Assembly: GCA_905220665.1 (NCBI GenBank)
Contig: CAJNAR010000042.1
Span: forward strand, 1 to 64,000
Direction of reading: 5' to 3'
Source: Albugo candida
Lineage: Eukaryota; Oomycota; Peronosporomycetes; Albuginales; Albuginaceae
DNA length: 64,000 bases
In this document: positions 47,376 through 58,122 of the stretch, one piece after another
Numbering within the stretch: position 1 is the stretch's first letter
How the letters are laid out: every line of letters starts with the position of its first letter
Notes under the pieces: generated by a model
What the model was told of the DNA's origin: nothing
The model's input: the letters and a program-made list of their open reading frames with translations, nothing else
Database searches by the model: none
Position numbers and translations under genes: made by a program

Positions 47376-47467
47376 TGTTTTTGAGAGGAAAGAGTTGAAA
47401 AAAGTCGTTTTTTCGAGGTGTTTTTACTAAATTAGCGGGTTACTTAGTATCCGGCAAATTGAGACGT

Positions 47468-47481
47468 TCTCTAATCGATCA
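47468..47481. repeat. LINE target-site duplication, right copy
   Basis: TCTCTAATCGATCA on the plus strand, identical to 40329-40342; the bases on either side differ. In the LTR sense this is TGATCGATTAGAGA. Confidence 0.93.
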
Positions 47482-47661
47482 AAAGGGGAACTATTATTTG
47501 AATATTTTTATCTAGAAGAGTGCCTTACGCTAAACGTACCTAACCTAGGTACAAATGTCCGGTGGTTGACACGCGTCAGTTCCCAAAGCGAATAATCCAA
47601 AGCGTCCCGAATGTGTACCACACTGCATAACGGTTACTAATCGACGTGTAACCCTGTAACA
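47482..47661 (-). repeat. Gypsy 3' LTR, inner part
   Basis: On the minus strand it starts TGTTACAGGGTTACACGTCG and runs to the LINE junction. It aligns with the corresponding part of the 5' LTR at about 90% plus one indel. Confidence 0.95.
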
Positions 47662-47674
47662 CTCTCCCCCACCA
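47662..47674 (-). other. Gypsy polypurine tract
   Basis: GGTGGGGGAGAG on the minus strand lies directly upstream of the 3' LTR, the usual primer for plus-strand DNA synthesis. Confidence 0.85.
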
Positions 47675-47834
47675 GCCTGACGTTACCACAAACGTCAATC
47701 GAATCATTTTCCTCGAAGAGGACGTGGTGCGTAAACTTAACCTCTCGGTTGTACAAAGCATCAAACACCATGTCATCGCCATGGTATGAGCCTAAGGCTC
47801 TTTCCACTTACCTGCAAACCGCTATCCCACATCA

Positions 47835-48674
47835 CTACTGGCAGGAAGCGCCTTTAGTTGCAGGATGAGCCTGTCTGTGATGTTCAAAAACATCCATGGC
47901 ATATGGGAAATCCTGCCGAAGGGGTATCTCATACTCCCATGAGTTCTCTGACTCGGGATACCCTCGCCACTTCGTCAGATACTGATTTTGGCCATGACGA
48001 CGACGTCGCGCGAGAACCTTCTCAACATGGAAATGTAAGTTCCCTTGCTTGTCAAGCAACGCCGGTGGTGGTCGTTGTATCGGTGGATGACCAGAAGAAT
48101 CTGGTTCCCGAAGTGACGTGTCTTCGCGGGACTTTGGGTTAGACCCATCGTACGCTTGACGCGGTACAGACTCTCCTTCAGGCGTCGGAGCATGTTCAGA
48201 CCCGGGTTGGGCCTCATCTTGACATCCTTGTTCGGATGCAGCAGCTTGTGGCAAGGCCAAGTGACGCGGCGCAAGCGCCCCAAAGTCAACGTGGGACGGA
48301 TCCCGGTACGGCTTGAGTAGGCCAACGTAAAATCCGGAGTGTGTGCGCAATTTGCGCGGAAGGTTGAGAGTGTAAGCAAGGCCCTTTTTCGCCATGACCG
48401 TGAATGTCCCAATGAAGCGTGGTCGCAACTTTGTCTCGAAGACAGCTGACACTACATTTGTAGGTAGGTTTTTAGTACTGAGTAATACCTGGTCTCCGGC
48501 CTCATAACTTTCAATACAACCTCTGCTGTTAGCATCAGCTTGCTCCTTTCGTTGCTCTTGGCTCTCAGCCATTGCATCCCGCGCATGTCGTAAGACATTT
48601 AATCGCGTTGCGAGATACTCGCTGACCTGTTTCTTGGCAGTATCAGGGCTGACATCAGCAAGCCGATCAGCCAT
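47835..48674 (-). pseudogene. Gypsy integrase C-terminus and chromodomain
   Basis: The 279-codon frame has the integrase tail (YEAGDQVLLSTKNLP, KLRPRFIGTFTVMAKKGLAY, then LRTHSGFYVGLLKPY) and near residues 218-270 a chromodomain: FHVEKVLARRRRHGQNQYLT, then KWRGYPESENSWEYE. The aromatic cage positions are occupied in part by Tyr and Trp. Chromodomains direct chromoviruses to modified histone tails. It overlaps the upstream integrase frame in another phase, so a frameshift separates them. Confidence 0.9.
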
Positions 48675-49453
48675 CTCTCCCCACCAAGTCCTAAACCACG
48701 CAGAGATAGCGTTGACTGAACGCGAGGGTGGGTGGGTCCGTTCACGTAGAACGGAGTATAGCCGGTAGAGGCATGATCAGAGTTGGATAACGCAAACTCA
48801 ACCACAGGGAGCATAGAGCTCAAACTCCGAGCCGTATTAGCGCAAATGCTGCGTAAGATATCACCAATAACGCGATTAACTCGCTCAGTTTGACCATCGA
48901 TCTGCGGAAGATCCGCGGTGGACATATCAAATCGGGTGCCAAGCAACTTAACGATGGACTTCCAAAACTGCCCCGTGAAGCGGGTATCTCTGTCAGAGAT
49001 AATTGCCACAGGTGAACCGTGTTGACGGAACACTCGATCGATAAACAGCGTAGCTGTACCTGCACCATAGATTGCTTCCGGCACAGACGCTAAATCACCC
49101 ATCTTGCTCAAACAGTCAACAAAGACCACGATACCCGTGTTGCCTTCCGAATCTTTCGGTAGGCCATACACAAAATCCATACTAATGGACTTCCAACACC
49201 CTGTGGGTACTGGTAACCTAGCTAGCGGTGTAGCCGCATGCGCTGAGGGTTCAACCCGCTGACACGTTTCACACGTACGCACGTATGGGCTTACCCATTT
49301 ATAAAGTTTGGGCCACAAATAGTTTTGGCTCACTGAGCTATAGGTCTTCTCACGACCGAGATGACCACTCAACCCAGTATCATGTGCCTCATAGAGAATT
49401 CGATACTTTAACTCATCATCATGAGGGACAACGATGCGAGGACTATCCTCCAC
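48599..49453 (-). pseudogene. Gypsy integrase core
   Basis: The H2C2 zinc finger reads HDTGLSGHLGREKT and CETCQRVEPS. The catalytic core has SISMDFVYGLP (Asp), AIISDRDTRFTGQFWKSI (Asp) and DGQTERVNRVIGDILR (Glu), so all three DDE residues are present in this frame. The enzyme inserts element DNA into the genome. The C-terminus continues in a different frame at 48674. Confidence 0.92.
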
Positions 49454-49796
49454 ATCCGTTCAGTAGCACAACAGTCCTTAATCGATGAAATATTGATGTA
49501 GCCTCGCACGTTAGCGTGCCGACAATTCTATGTCTGAGTTTGTGAACTCCTTGCTTCCAAGCGCACGTAGCAATGCTGCACACTGTTCATCCTTGGTATA
49601 AGCCTAACGGATTAAATCAGTGATTGAAGACGACAGTGTCGTAACATGAGAAAGCTCATAATCAGGCCTGCGGGATAATGTATCAGCCAAAGCATTTTGC
49701 TTGCCCGGCTTATACTTCACTTCGAAGTTGTATTCAGCGAAGAATGAAAGACAACGAGCCATTCTCTGAGAGAGAAGGCTACTGAGTTGCAGTGCG

Positions 49797-50334
49797 TTAT
49801 GACGTATGATCCATGCAAATCACGAAAGGCATGGAGCCTAGCAGATGAACTATAAATTTGATTAGAGCATACTTCATTGCAAGTAACGCTTTGTCGTGAA
49901 CCGGGTAGTTCTTCTTTGAAGCCTTGAGCTGGCGGGATTCATACGAGACAACGCGCTCACGGCCAAAGGTATCTACTTGAAGTAGAGAACAACCTAAGGC
50001 AAAGTCAGATGCGTCACAGACGACATTGAATGGCCGCTCAGGGTCTGGCAAAGCCAACACCGGGGCCTGAAGTAGAGTTTCCTTGCCAGCACCATTGCAC
50101 ATCCTTTTTAAGGAGATCGGAAAATGGCCGAGCCATATCGGCGTAATTCTCCCTGTACTTATGCAAGTAGTTGGCGAGGCCAAGCCACTTCCGCAAACCA
50201 TTTGGGTTATTCGAAACCGGCCAATCTACTATGGATTTCACCTTAGCGGTATCCACTTTAAGGCCTCGCTTTCCGATGAAGCAACCTACATGTATTTTGA
50301 GGCGTTGGCATACAACTTGTTCGTGCGCATGCAC
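49797..50334 (-). pseudogene. Gypsy RT thumb/connection and RNase H
   Basis: 50334-50038 contains GCFIGKRGLKVDTAKVKSI and GLRKWLGLANYLHKYRENYA, the segment after the RT palm. 50201-49797 then reads FNVVCDASDFALGCSLLQVD, VSYESRQLKASKKNYPVHDK and ALLAMKYALIKF, the RNase H start with the first Asp and the Glu region. A frameshift separates the two parts. RNase H removes the RNA strand during reverse transcription. Confidence 0.9.
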
Positions 50335-51268
50335 CCGAGCACAGCTCGTAAATGGTCAACGTGATTTTTCACATCAGACCGACCGTTCATGGCACGACTA
50401 TGGACAAAGATGTCATCAAAGTATGGTTGTGCGTAGACTCGATGAGGTCTGAATAGTTGCGTCACCAGACGATTGAACGTAGCCAGAGCATTGCATAGAC
50501 CTTTGGGCATGATAAGCCACTCCCATAGCATCCCAGTTGAAGTAATTACTACGCTGAGTGGTATGTAAGCAGCTCGCATGAGCAATTGGTAATGATCATC
50601 GACTAAGTCAAGTGCACTGAACATGGTACAACCTACCATATTGTTATGAAGCACATCCTTCCTAGCAATTGGCGTCTGAGCCGAAATGGTGGCTGCATTA
50701 AGCTTATTATAAGCGTGGACAATACGCTAATTTCCATTGGGCTTTTTGACTCAAAAGTTTAGCTTGGAATGAGAAATTTTCTACTCTCACACACCATTCC
50801 GGCCGCGTGCTTTGCACGAAAGAACTCGTCAATGACGTCACACTGTTCCTCGGGTAAAGGCCACTGCCGTGTAACGCAGTATTTTATTCCCGGAACTATG
50901 TCAATTTCATGACGAACACCTCTATCAGGAGGTAAGACGGACGAAAAATTCTGACATAACACGTCTTGAAACTCCTTCACCAAATGATAGTACGGATCCA
51001 TAGGAACTTTCAGACTGTTCCTCGGGTAAAGGCCACTGCCGTGGGCACTAACTGCTAACTTCGTATCCTCAAGAAAGTATTCGTCCATTAAAGAGGATGA
51101 GTTCAGCTCAACATCGGGTCGAATGACCACTACTTCGGATAAGCCACCAACCTTCAAGACATCTCCGAGCTCAAAATGCGACATTTCATCTAGCTCTAAC
51201 ACCGCGTTCAGCGATAGGAGAGCCATCAGGCCGACTTGACCATCAACTGAGCCAGTCACTCCATTCAC
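50286..51268 (-). pseudogene. Gypsy reverse transcriptase
   Basis: 51268-50759 gives RHEIDIVPGIKYCVTRQWPL and PEEQCDVIDEFFRAKHAAGM, the start of gypsy RT. 50654-50286 gives the palm, with FSALDLVDDHYQLLM, PKGLCNALATFNRLV and the catalytic motif YFDDIFVHS. Motif 1 between them is frameshifted. A 30-bp repeat occurs at 50842-50871 and 51014-51043. Confidence 0.9.
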
Positions 51269-51507
51269 AATTGTCTACAGCTCTTCGCTGGCATCACTCT
51301 GTGACATAAAAGACGCTTTGCGTCTCGCAACCGCCATCTTGAGCCGTTGCCGTCTATCTTTGGAGACCATACACCTCATAGAGGCTGAAACATTCGTGTT
51401 CTCAAGGCAGTTCGTTCTGCAACCTTACGTTGCTCTATACGAGAGCCGATGTCCCAACCGACATCCGACTAAGAATCAGATAACTTGAGTCCATCATCCA
51501 GCAATAG

Positions 51508-51765
51508 TTACGTGTCACTCCACGTGCATCAACGGGGCATAACCCTGGATGCCTTGTCTTCTCACCAACAATGTCATTACCAACACTAAGTATGGTGCCC
51601 TCTCGGCCGACCTCAGTCTGTAGAATTTACGTGCCACTCCACGCGCATCAGAATAATGACATCCTTGTTGACTCGGCATCTCGCGAAGAATTTCATTACC
51701 GACATTCAGTGGTGCCATCACGGCCTACCGCAGTCTGTGCATGTTTACGTGCCACTCGACGCACA
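51508..51765 (-). repeat. Tandem repeat of about 120 bp in gypsy pol spacer
   Basis: Units beginning ACGTG(T/C)CACTC(C/G)ACG(T/C) on the plus strand start at about 51508, 51629 and 51745. The first two are followed by matching CATTACC(A/G)AC and CCGCAGTCTGT-type blocks. In translation the repeated piece resembles D(A/V)RRVARK...GTT. It lies between protease and reverse transcriptase. Confidence 0.65.
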
Positions 51766-51980
51766 TCCTTAGAGCTCAGCTCAGGATGTCTCGGAACTAG
51801 GTTATCAATGCTATCAGCATTTAGTGACTCAATATCACAATAATTATCACTCAATGGAGTACGTGCCGTATCACTTGTAGTTAGCGAGCTGCCCTTGGGA
51901 CTAATGTCGTCAACATTGGAGTTAATTAACTCAGACATTCCAATGTCCAGCACAAAGACATCCTCTGTCAGTGGATCGCG

Positions 51981-52535
51981 TCAATAGCGTTTCTGTTGCC
52001 TATCAAAGGTGGGTTCATGGCTCGCCAAAGCTTCACTAGGAACGGTGCGCGTTGCGCCTAAAGTCTTAGACCTCCACTCAATCCATGGCTCACGGCGTTC
52101 AAACCAGGCCATACCTAGAATGAGATCATATCTCGAATTTAGGTTTAGGACAAGACAGCGCTCAATTCTGTAGAAGTCCAAAAACTTTACGGTTAAGTTC
52201 AACGGAACTTTAGGCACGTTGATACGAATCCCAGTCGCTAAGCGAATAGAGATCGAATCCCCCTCATGCGCTTTATGCGCCTCAGTGTATTGCTGACTCC
52301 CTTCTAGGGAACGACGTCGAGCGTAATTGTTTGACGCTCCGCAGTCGATAAAAATCGACCATGGCTTATCAAAACCATACCATGTCGCCTCTGCGATTAA
52401 CAAGCCTGGCTTGTATCCACGCTCCGTGCTAGTAGGCATAGAGCTCTTTCGGACTAAGCCCTGCTCACCTCCACCCCCTGAAGGCCCCACAGAGCCTAGT
52501 TCTTCCCCGGTAAGGAGCCCCGCGCCTACTGGCAC
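51981..52535 (-). pseudogene. Gypsy aspartic protease
   Basis: The active-site segment reads WSIFIDCGASNNYARR, with DCGA in place of the more common D(S/T)GA. The second signature, DLILGMAWFERREPWIEW, matches the ILGM.WL...P.IDW end of retropepsins in this group. The protease cleaves the polyprotein. The frame overlaps the end of gag. Confidence 0.85.
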
Positions 52536-53564
52536 TGGATGTTTCCCCTCGCCATACCAGGTTTCTTGTTAGTAGCGGGTACTCGACTCATATAATCCTG
52601 GCGCTGTTTGCGCAACGAGCACCCGGGACGCAGGTGGCTGGTGCTCCCGCAAGAATAGCATCGACGAATGTCGCGATATTGCTCAGCAACTTGAAGCTCG
52701 GCTTCTCTTTCACCTTCAGCGTTGGTAAGGTCCATAGGATCAGGCTTACAAGAAGCTTATGTACTCATAGAGCATGCTCTCGCAGAACTTAGGTTATACC
52801 CATTCCAACCAAGTCCAGACGACTTAAAGTTGTGCTCAGCATTCTGAGCCATTTCGACCACTTCATCAAAGCTAGACGGTGAACTCGAAAGACTTCTGTT
52901 CTGGCAACGCCAGTGAGAAGCACTTCCATGAACACGGTCACATGGTTCACATCACCTCAGGAAGACGCTCAGTCGGCATAGCAGCTATGAGTGTTCTCAA
53001 CTCTTGGACAATGCGACAATGCGTTCTTACCCTAACGGGTAGATAAGAAGCGTGATCTCACGCGAAATGCCTGATTAGGCGGCGCAAAGACGCGCGTTAG
53101 TTACAACTTCAGCGAATCCCATGGGGGGAACGCTATGTCCAGTGAGCGTACCGCACGTCAGTGCCCATTCTCTAGGTCTAACATCGAGCTTCTTGACCGC
53201 CAGCGAGACCCGCTGATGCTCAACCGAGATCATGACAGACTTCATAAACATTTCTATCTCACGGATCCAGAGAACTAAGTTTTCACCCTCTTTCCCAGAG
53301 AAGTGACGGACGTCCAACTTTACTGGACGAGGCTTAGCATCTTCGTCTGGAACAGACACAAAACGTCTTGGCAAAGCCGACGCCATTTGGTGTTGGACAT
53401 GCCCTAAAAGGGACGTATCATACCGCATGAAGCCCTCAAGGCGTGCAATTTAATACGTCCGGGCCTTGCGAAACAAGGAACTCCACATATTCGAGGCCCA
53501 CAGCTGCAGTCATCTTCTCAGGCGCAACCCTTCGAGCCTCAGAGAGGGGAGTGGGCTGTTCCAT
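52526..53564 (-). pseudogene. Gypsy gag
   Basis: The first ATG after the primer-binding site is at 53564 (MEQPTPLSEARRVAPEKMTA) but meets a stop after about 43 codons. 53428-53075 carries the capsid region (VKLDVRHFSGKEGENLVLWI, REIEMFMKSVMI). 52735-52526 ends in the nucleocapsid knuckle CYSCGSTSHLRPGC with all CX2CX4HX4C ligands. About 340 bp between 53070 and 52740 are degraded. Confidence 0.85.
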
Positions 53565-53609
53565 CCTTACAGAGGATCAGTCTTTACAAACTCAAGTGTA
53601 GATTGACTA

Positions 53610-53621
53610 CTAGTGCTACCA
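53610..53621 (-). other. Gypsy primer-binding site
   Basis: TGGTAGCACTAG on the minus strand, two bases inside the 5' LTR. TGGTAGCA fits the 3' end of an initiator-methionine-type tRNA, a common primer in this group; the tRNA identity is inference. Confidence 0.65.
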
Positions 53622-53623
53622 AG

Positions 53624-53978
53624 TGTAGTAGAGCTACTGTAGCTCCTTGCCATAGGAAGGCTATCTGCTCAACGAGCAACTTAGTTCTTTAAAGAGAACT
53701 AAACTCAACGAGTCAACAAGCTTTGAAGCTTAAGGTCCTTGTTCAAGGGACCTAACGATTCCGGGAATCGATCTGAGACGCCTGAAGCAGGCACGTGCCT
53801 CTAACTCTAAAGGGGAACTGTCCTTTATCTAGAAGAGTATTTTACGCTAAACGTACCTAAGCTAGGTACTAATGTTCGGTGGCTGACACGCGTCAGCTCC
53901 CAAAGCGAATAACCCAAAGCGTCCCAAATATGTACCACACAGCGTAACGGTAACTAACCGACGTGTAACCCTGTTACA
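53624..53978 (-). repeat. Gypsy 5' LTR
   Basis: 355 bp, starting TGTAACAGGGTTACACGTCG and ending ...CTCTACTACA on the minus strand. It is uninterrupted, so it shows the LTR without a LINE. At the LINE target position it reads CCCCTTTAGAGTTAGAGGC instead of CCCCTTTTGATCGATTAGAG. Confidence 0.95.
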
Positions 53979-53983
53979 TCACG

Positions 53984-54911
53984 TTATCCAGTCATTTCAA
54001 ACAATTAAAACACGCCTAGATCCCAACCAACAAGCTTGCAATTACAACGTCGTACTCCTGTGCGAGACTACTTAGCTCATAGCTTCAAGTGTGACGCCAC
54101 ATGATTACATGCACTCCCAATTGAAACTTCATTGACGATCGAACGGATCAAATAATCCGATATCCTCTTCCTATCAAACCTTAAGAAGCACTCTTTCTGA
54201 TAGTTTCATATAAACCGAGAGCTGCGCCGTATTTACAAGACGTTTATACGTTTGAGCATCAATGAATTTGTAATTGTTTCATCTAGCATCGCAGTAATTT
54301 ATGAACTTGGATACGTCATTTAGATAGCATACCGACGTTTCAACAGACTCAGAAAAAGTTCCAATTGATTTAGATGTTTGTCTTAGACGTTCTTTTGTAC
54401 TTAATTACTAATAGTGCGCGTTTCAACCGTTCATGAACTATTCCGATTCTCATGGAGACTTTTTTATATGATGGATCGTAATGGATGCACGAAATATGAT
54501 CGGAGGCGTACAGAACTCAAACGTCAATGATAATGACAGGCACACGACTTGAGCTGCTTCAAAGAAATATCACAAGATTTTCGCACTTAAGTACCAGCGC
54601 TGATTAAAATATAACAATTATTCGAAACGCTTCTTCAGCCTGGAAATGGCATGAGAGAGAATCTCAATAAAACTAAATCTGAAGATGTTTTATGCAAATA
54701 GTAAGGCCAAAGCAAGCTCAAATTAGTACGTGAGCGGCGAGAGGCGTTCATGAAGTGCGATAAGTTCCGACACGAGTGTATAACTCGTGCAAATGACTTG
54801 TCAATAATCCTGAAGCGCCTAAGGACTTTCCTCTACAAATCCTTTGGCTATTCTAGCCCTGAAACCAGCGATGTTGTACCATTCTGTGAGACATATATGT
54901 ACGTACATATA
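53984..54911. other. 0.9 kb without a recognisable gene
   Basis: AT-rich spacer between the gypsy target duplication (53979-53983) and the next transposon. No open frame with a motif was seen. Confidence 0.5.
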
Positions 54912-56051
54912 TAGGGAATTGCTAAACTCACCCTAGCTTTTTACTGGAATCATCCCATGCATTTTTTAACCAATCATATTTCATCATTTTAGTCAATCGT
55001 TTTTGATTGATTTGATTGAAGGTGAACTTGATGCAGGACGCAACCTGCAAGTTCTGGCATTATGCCCTGTTGCTTGACAAATACTGCATCTGGGAAGGCG
55101 ACGGGTTTGTGGATTAGAGATCCGAGTTTGATTTTCTGCCTGGACATATCAAAAAGCTTAAGGATCTCTTTGTGTTGAATGATTGCGTGAACCTGATGGC
55201 CTGTCTCTTCCCCTTATTGTCGGAGGGTCTTGGATTGTTATGTTTCTGTTTGCATTGCTCGCGAATTGAATTGTAAATGTGATATTGCCGATGAGGTAGC
55301 TCAAAAGTTAGCAAGTCAAAACTTTACTGTCTTTCTTGATTATTATTGTAAATTGGCAATGATAGGGGGATGGGGTTTTCTCTCTTGATCCAACATTGTG
55401 AGTCAAGGTCTTCTTTTGCAAGTGGAGTGTTTTGTTGAATTAGCTGATTTAATTTATGTTCACATGATATGCCCAGGTCTGCTGAGGTAAACTGATGGAA
55501 GTGGTTATTGGTGATTCGCTGTTGTTTTGCAGGCTAATTGATACTGTTTTCGGGCTATATTCAATGCATGCTTTGCTATCTCTCGTCGAACTCCATGCCA
55601 CGTTGGATTTTCTAAATGTTATTGTGTTCACGTAGATGGCCTGAATTGCATTGGTAAGCTGAATTTTGTTGAATTGATTTGCGCAAGAAAGCCTGATCCT
55701 ATTGTAAACAGACAGCAAATCCCGTGAATTTTTACCGATGTATTTTTTCAAATGTTGGATGCATCCTTTTTATAAAGTGTTACCACTATTGGAAACCGCA
55801 TACAAGGTCGCACACAAAGACTTCCTGTTCAAAAGGTATATTGGGAACTCCTTAACAACTATCTTATGTCTCTTTACAACCTTTCACTGCCTACGACTCT
55901 CCACGAGATGGTGATCTTCCACCAGTGGAGATCTTCAACTTACCGTCGCTGTATTCAGTTGATCCGGTTGACTACAGATATCAAATATGATTGGCTAAAA
56001 GTAGATGGGGTGAGTTGAGGAGAAAGCGAGGGTGAGTTTAAGAATTCCCTA
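54912..56051 (-). mobile_element. Internally deleted MULE with terminal inverted repeats
   Basis: Ends of about 75 bp are inverted repeats: TAGGGAATTGCTAAACTCAC at left and TAGGGAATTCTTAAACTCAC from the right strand, with CCAATCATATTT shared further in. The flanks are TATATA-rich, so the target duplication cannot be delimited. The minus strand inside encodes the transposase C-terminus only: KKYIGKNSRDLLSV (55750), then QDPPTIRGRDRPSGSRNHST and the knuckle CSICQATGHNARTC (about 55110-55070). The N-terminal and core parts are absent, so this is a deletion derivative. Confidence 0.82.
55045..55751 (-). pseudogene. MULE transposase C-terminal remnant
   Basis: 55751-55449 and a second frame down to about 55045 encode SRDLLSVYNRIRLSCANQFN, RKSNVAWSSTRD, then RGRDRPSGSRNHSTQRDP and NPQTRRLPRCSICQATGHNA. 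The last is an intact CX2CX4HX4C zinc knuckle of the type that ends FAR1-like MULE transposases. In-frame stops interrupt it. The DDE core is missing. Confidence 0.78.
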
Positions 56052-56934
56052 TATATATGCTGCTCAATGAAGACGCCTACTTTGGCATTGTCGATTAATG
56101 TATAATCTCAATCCCATGAGATCGAATTGAAATTATTTTATACAGGGAGGCCTTTGAAAACAAGCCATAGCAAGCACACTTCATCTCATTTACGGATTTC
56201 TGCGAGGAAAGGATCGATTTGGAAACAAGTAGGACACCAAGCGATAGATAGCTGCACAAATGTTGCATCCGTACATTGAAGGCGGTTTAAAAACGGAAAA
56301 ATATGATAGAGAGTCACATCGTCCAATCCATCTCAGCATTATATTTTGCGATAATGGGAAAGATCACGTGCTCGCTTGCACCTGCCATCAAACTCTACAA
56401 TCTGACCAAAGCAAGTTACGTCGTTTTTTATGCATCTGATTATCCATCTGGTTTTTATATTGAGTGAAAAAGGAGCAAGGCCATTGGCACAGTTTCATCG
56501 ATTAAAAAGCTCTATGTAAGAATTATGAAAACTTCATTTAACTTCGAGCAGCTTTGTGTTTATCAACGGAGACGAATATTTTAAATCTCATGGTTTATGA
56601 GCTTGATTTATGAAGCGAAGGATTCGGAATACCTATCGTAGTTTCATTTTACATCCCACGAGCCATTCGACTCGAGACGCTTTGATCCACAACAAGATAA
56701 TTCAAAGAAGAGATGGCCCCATTGCTTATTCAAGGACATGTTACGTATTATAAAAACAGTGCTTCAAGACGCTGCACATGACGATCAAATAAGCTGGAGG
56801 AGTTCTGCAACTAAAGGAAAATCTAAGTATCCAGCGAGAAGAGATATTGTCTCCATGTTGAGTAGTAGCGTCATTAAGCTAGTCCTATTGCGATACGATT
56901 GAGTCCTCAAGTTGTTCAGCTCTCAAAGCTTAGT
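56052..56934. other. 0.9 kb without a recognisable gene
   Basis: No open frame with a recognisable motif and no clear repeat was seen. Confidence 0.45.
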
Positions 56935-57500
56935 GAACAGGAACGCTTGCACACAGGTTTTCCGAGCATAAGAAGTGATAAAATGTCCCCAATAGAACAA
57001 AGCGGAATAACGACGACGCATTATATTGGTGGTGTAGAACCAAAATGTCGATTCACATTCTACGTGAAAGCAAGCATATGAAATGGAGAGGACCAGAGAG
57101 GAAGAAGAGCATTTGAACCCTGGGTGATGTGAAAGTGCTGAAGTAAATACGGGGATACCCAATAGTTAACGTGAAGCACGCCCAGTGACTAAAAATTATG
57201 TGCGTAGATGTTGTACTATCCTCGCAAGGCATAAATTTGTCGTGAAGGAATAATCCCTATATCGAATTCAATGGATGATTCTAGCCACATTGAAAGATCT
57301 CAAGGAGGTTGTCAATTTTATCCGGGACAGCGTCCATAACTTTGTCGGTCTTCTTTGATGGCTCTGTAAGCTGCCGAGGGGTCTCAAGAGACCATAGACG
57401 CATAATGCAACGATGCTGGGACTTCAGGAAATATTGGTTTCTCTTAATACAGTAAGCGGCCAGGAAATAATTCGCTGAATACTGCACATACGATGGAAGA
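56935..57500 (-). repeat. Dispersed repeat, copy 2, with coding-like remnant
   Basis: Matches 37080-37625 in reverse orientation. The frame 57511-57281 reads SQHRCIMRLWSLETPRQLTE and VMDAVPDKIDNLLEIF; 57162-56923 continues with a hydrophobic segment. Two copies with the same reading frame suggest an ancestral coding element, whose family I do not recognise. Confidence 0.7.
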
Positions 57501-58025
57501 AGCAGAAGCAATTCTATCCATTCATTACTTCAAAAAGCAAAGCGCATGAGTGAGAGGAAAAACGTTTTTAGAAGCCACTCCTCTCGGCATTTCACCCACC
57601 ACGTTTTTTTAAAAGGACCAAACATGAGCACATTTTGAAGCGTTTCACGGTCGATCGTTGTATTAGGCGGTACCGGACAGCTATGGACGTATTGTTCAAG
57701 TAACTTTTCATCATACTGTTATAACGATGGTGAAGATTGGTATGTGCGATTGAATTTCCTACTTGATGGTGATTCTACTGAGCGCCGCAGACATATTTCG
57801 CCTTTTTTCCAGATTATTCCTTTTGTGGTCGTTGTGATACTTCTGTACGAGTGTTTGCGCCAGAGAGCTCGAGAGAACTTTCTAATTAAATTTAAATCCC
57901 TTCTTGCCGATTTCCTCTTTCTGTACCTTTCTATCTTATTTTCCATAGCGGAAGCACTGCAATTAGTTCGCCAATTTTTGCTTATATCTGAATCTTGAAT
58001 TTCTCAGCTTCAGATACATATTAAT
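57501..58025. other. Spacer, nothing recognised
   Basis: 525 bp; the frames at 57744-57998 (+) and 57946-57719 (-) overlap on opposite strands and neither shows a known motif. Confidence 0.45.
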
Positions 58026-58122
58026 AGGGAACCGTTATTTAGCCACCAGCTTTTTTGTACTCAGCCACCAGCCTCTATGATTTAACGGCAATTGTGGCCT
58101 CTGATTGGTTTAAATAAATATA
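58026..58122 (+). repeat. Half of a transposon end related to the element at 30076
   Basis: AGGGAACCGTTATTTAGCC, then CTCAGCCACCAGCCTC and CTCTGATTGGTTTAAATAAA match the terminal repeats of 30076-31067 (right end, reverse complement). Similarity stops exactly where the next MULE begins at 58123, as expected if that element inserted into this one. The other half was not found. Confidence 0.75.

Larger units (their letters stand above)
40343..47467 (-). mobile_element. Full-length LINE copy 2, nested in gypsy 3' LTR
   Basis: A 7125-bp non-LTR retrotransposon, flanked by an exact 14-bp duplication of LTR sequence (40329-40342 and 47468-47481). It has a 5' UTR of about 90 bp, a long ORF1, an ORF2 with an AP-type endonuclease, reverse transcriptase and zf-RVT domain, and a 3' UTR with short tandem repeats and no poly(A). 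A nearly identical 3' half lies at 1-3430. The endonuclease and RT motif set places it near the L1/Tx1 branch; that placement is inference. Because the gypsy 5' LTR lacks it, the LINE arrived after the gypsy element. Confidence 0.95.
40139..53978 (-). mobile_element. Ty3/gypsy chromovirus with LINE nested in its 3' LTR
   Basis: Read on the minus strand. The 5' LTR is 53624-53978; the 3' LTR is split into 47482-47661 and 40139-40342 by a LINE. The same 5-bp target duplication TCACG flanks both outer ends (40134-40138 and 53979-53983), so the 13.8 kb began as one insertion. Without the LINE the element is about 6.7 kb. Internal order is gag, protease, RT, RNase H, integrase, chromodomain, the chromovirus order. 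A primer-binding site and a polypurine tract sit next to the LTRs. The LTRs differ by about 10% plus indels, and all genes are broken. Confidence 0.95.
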
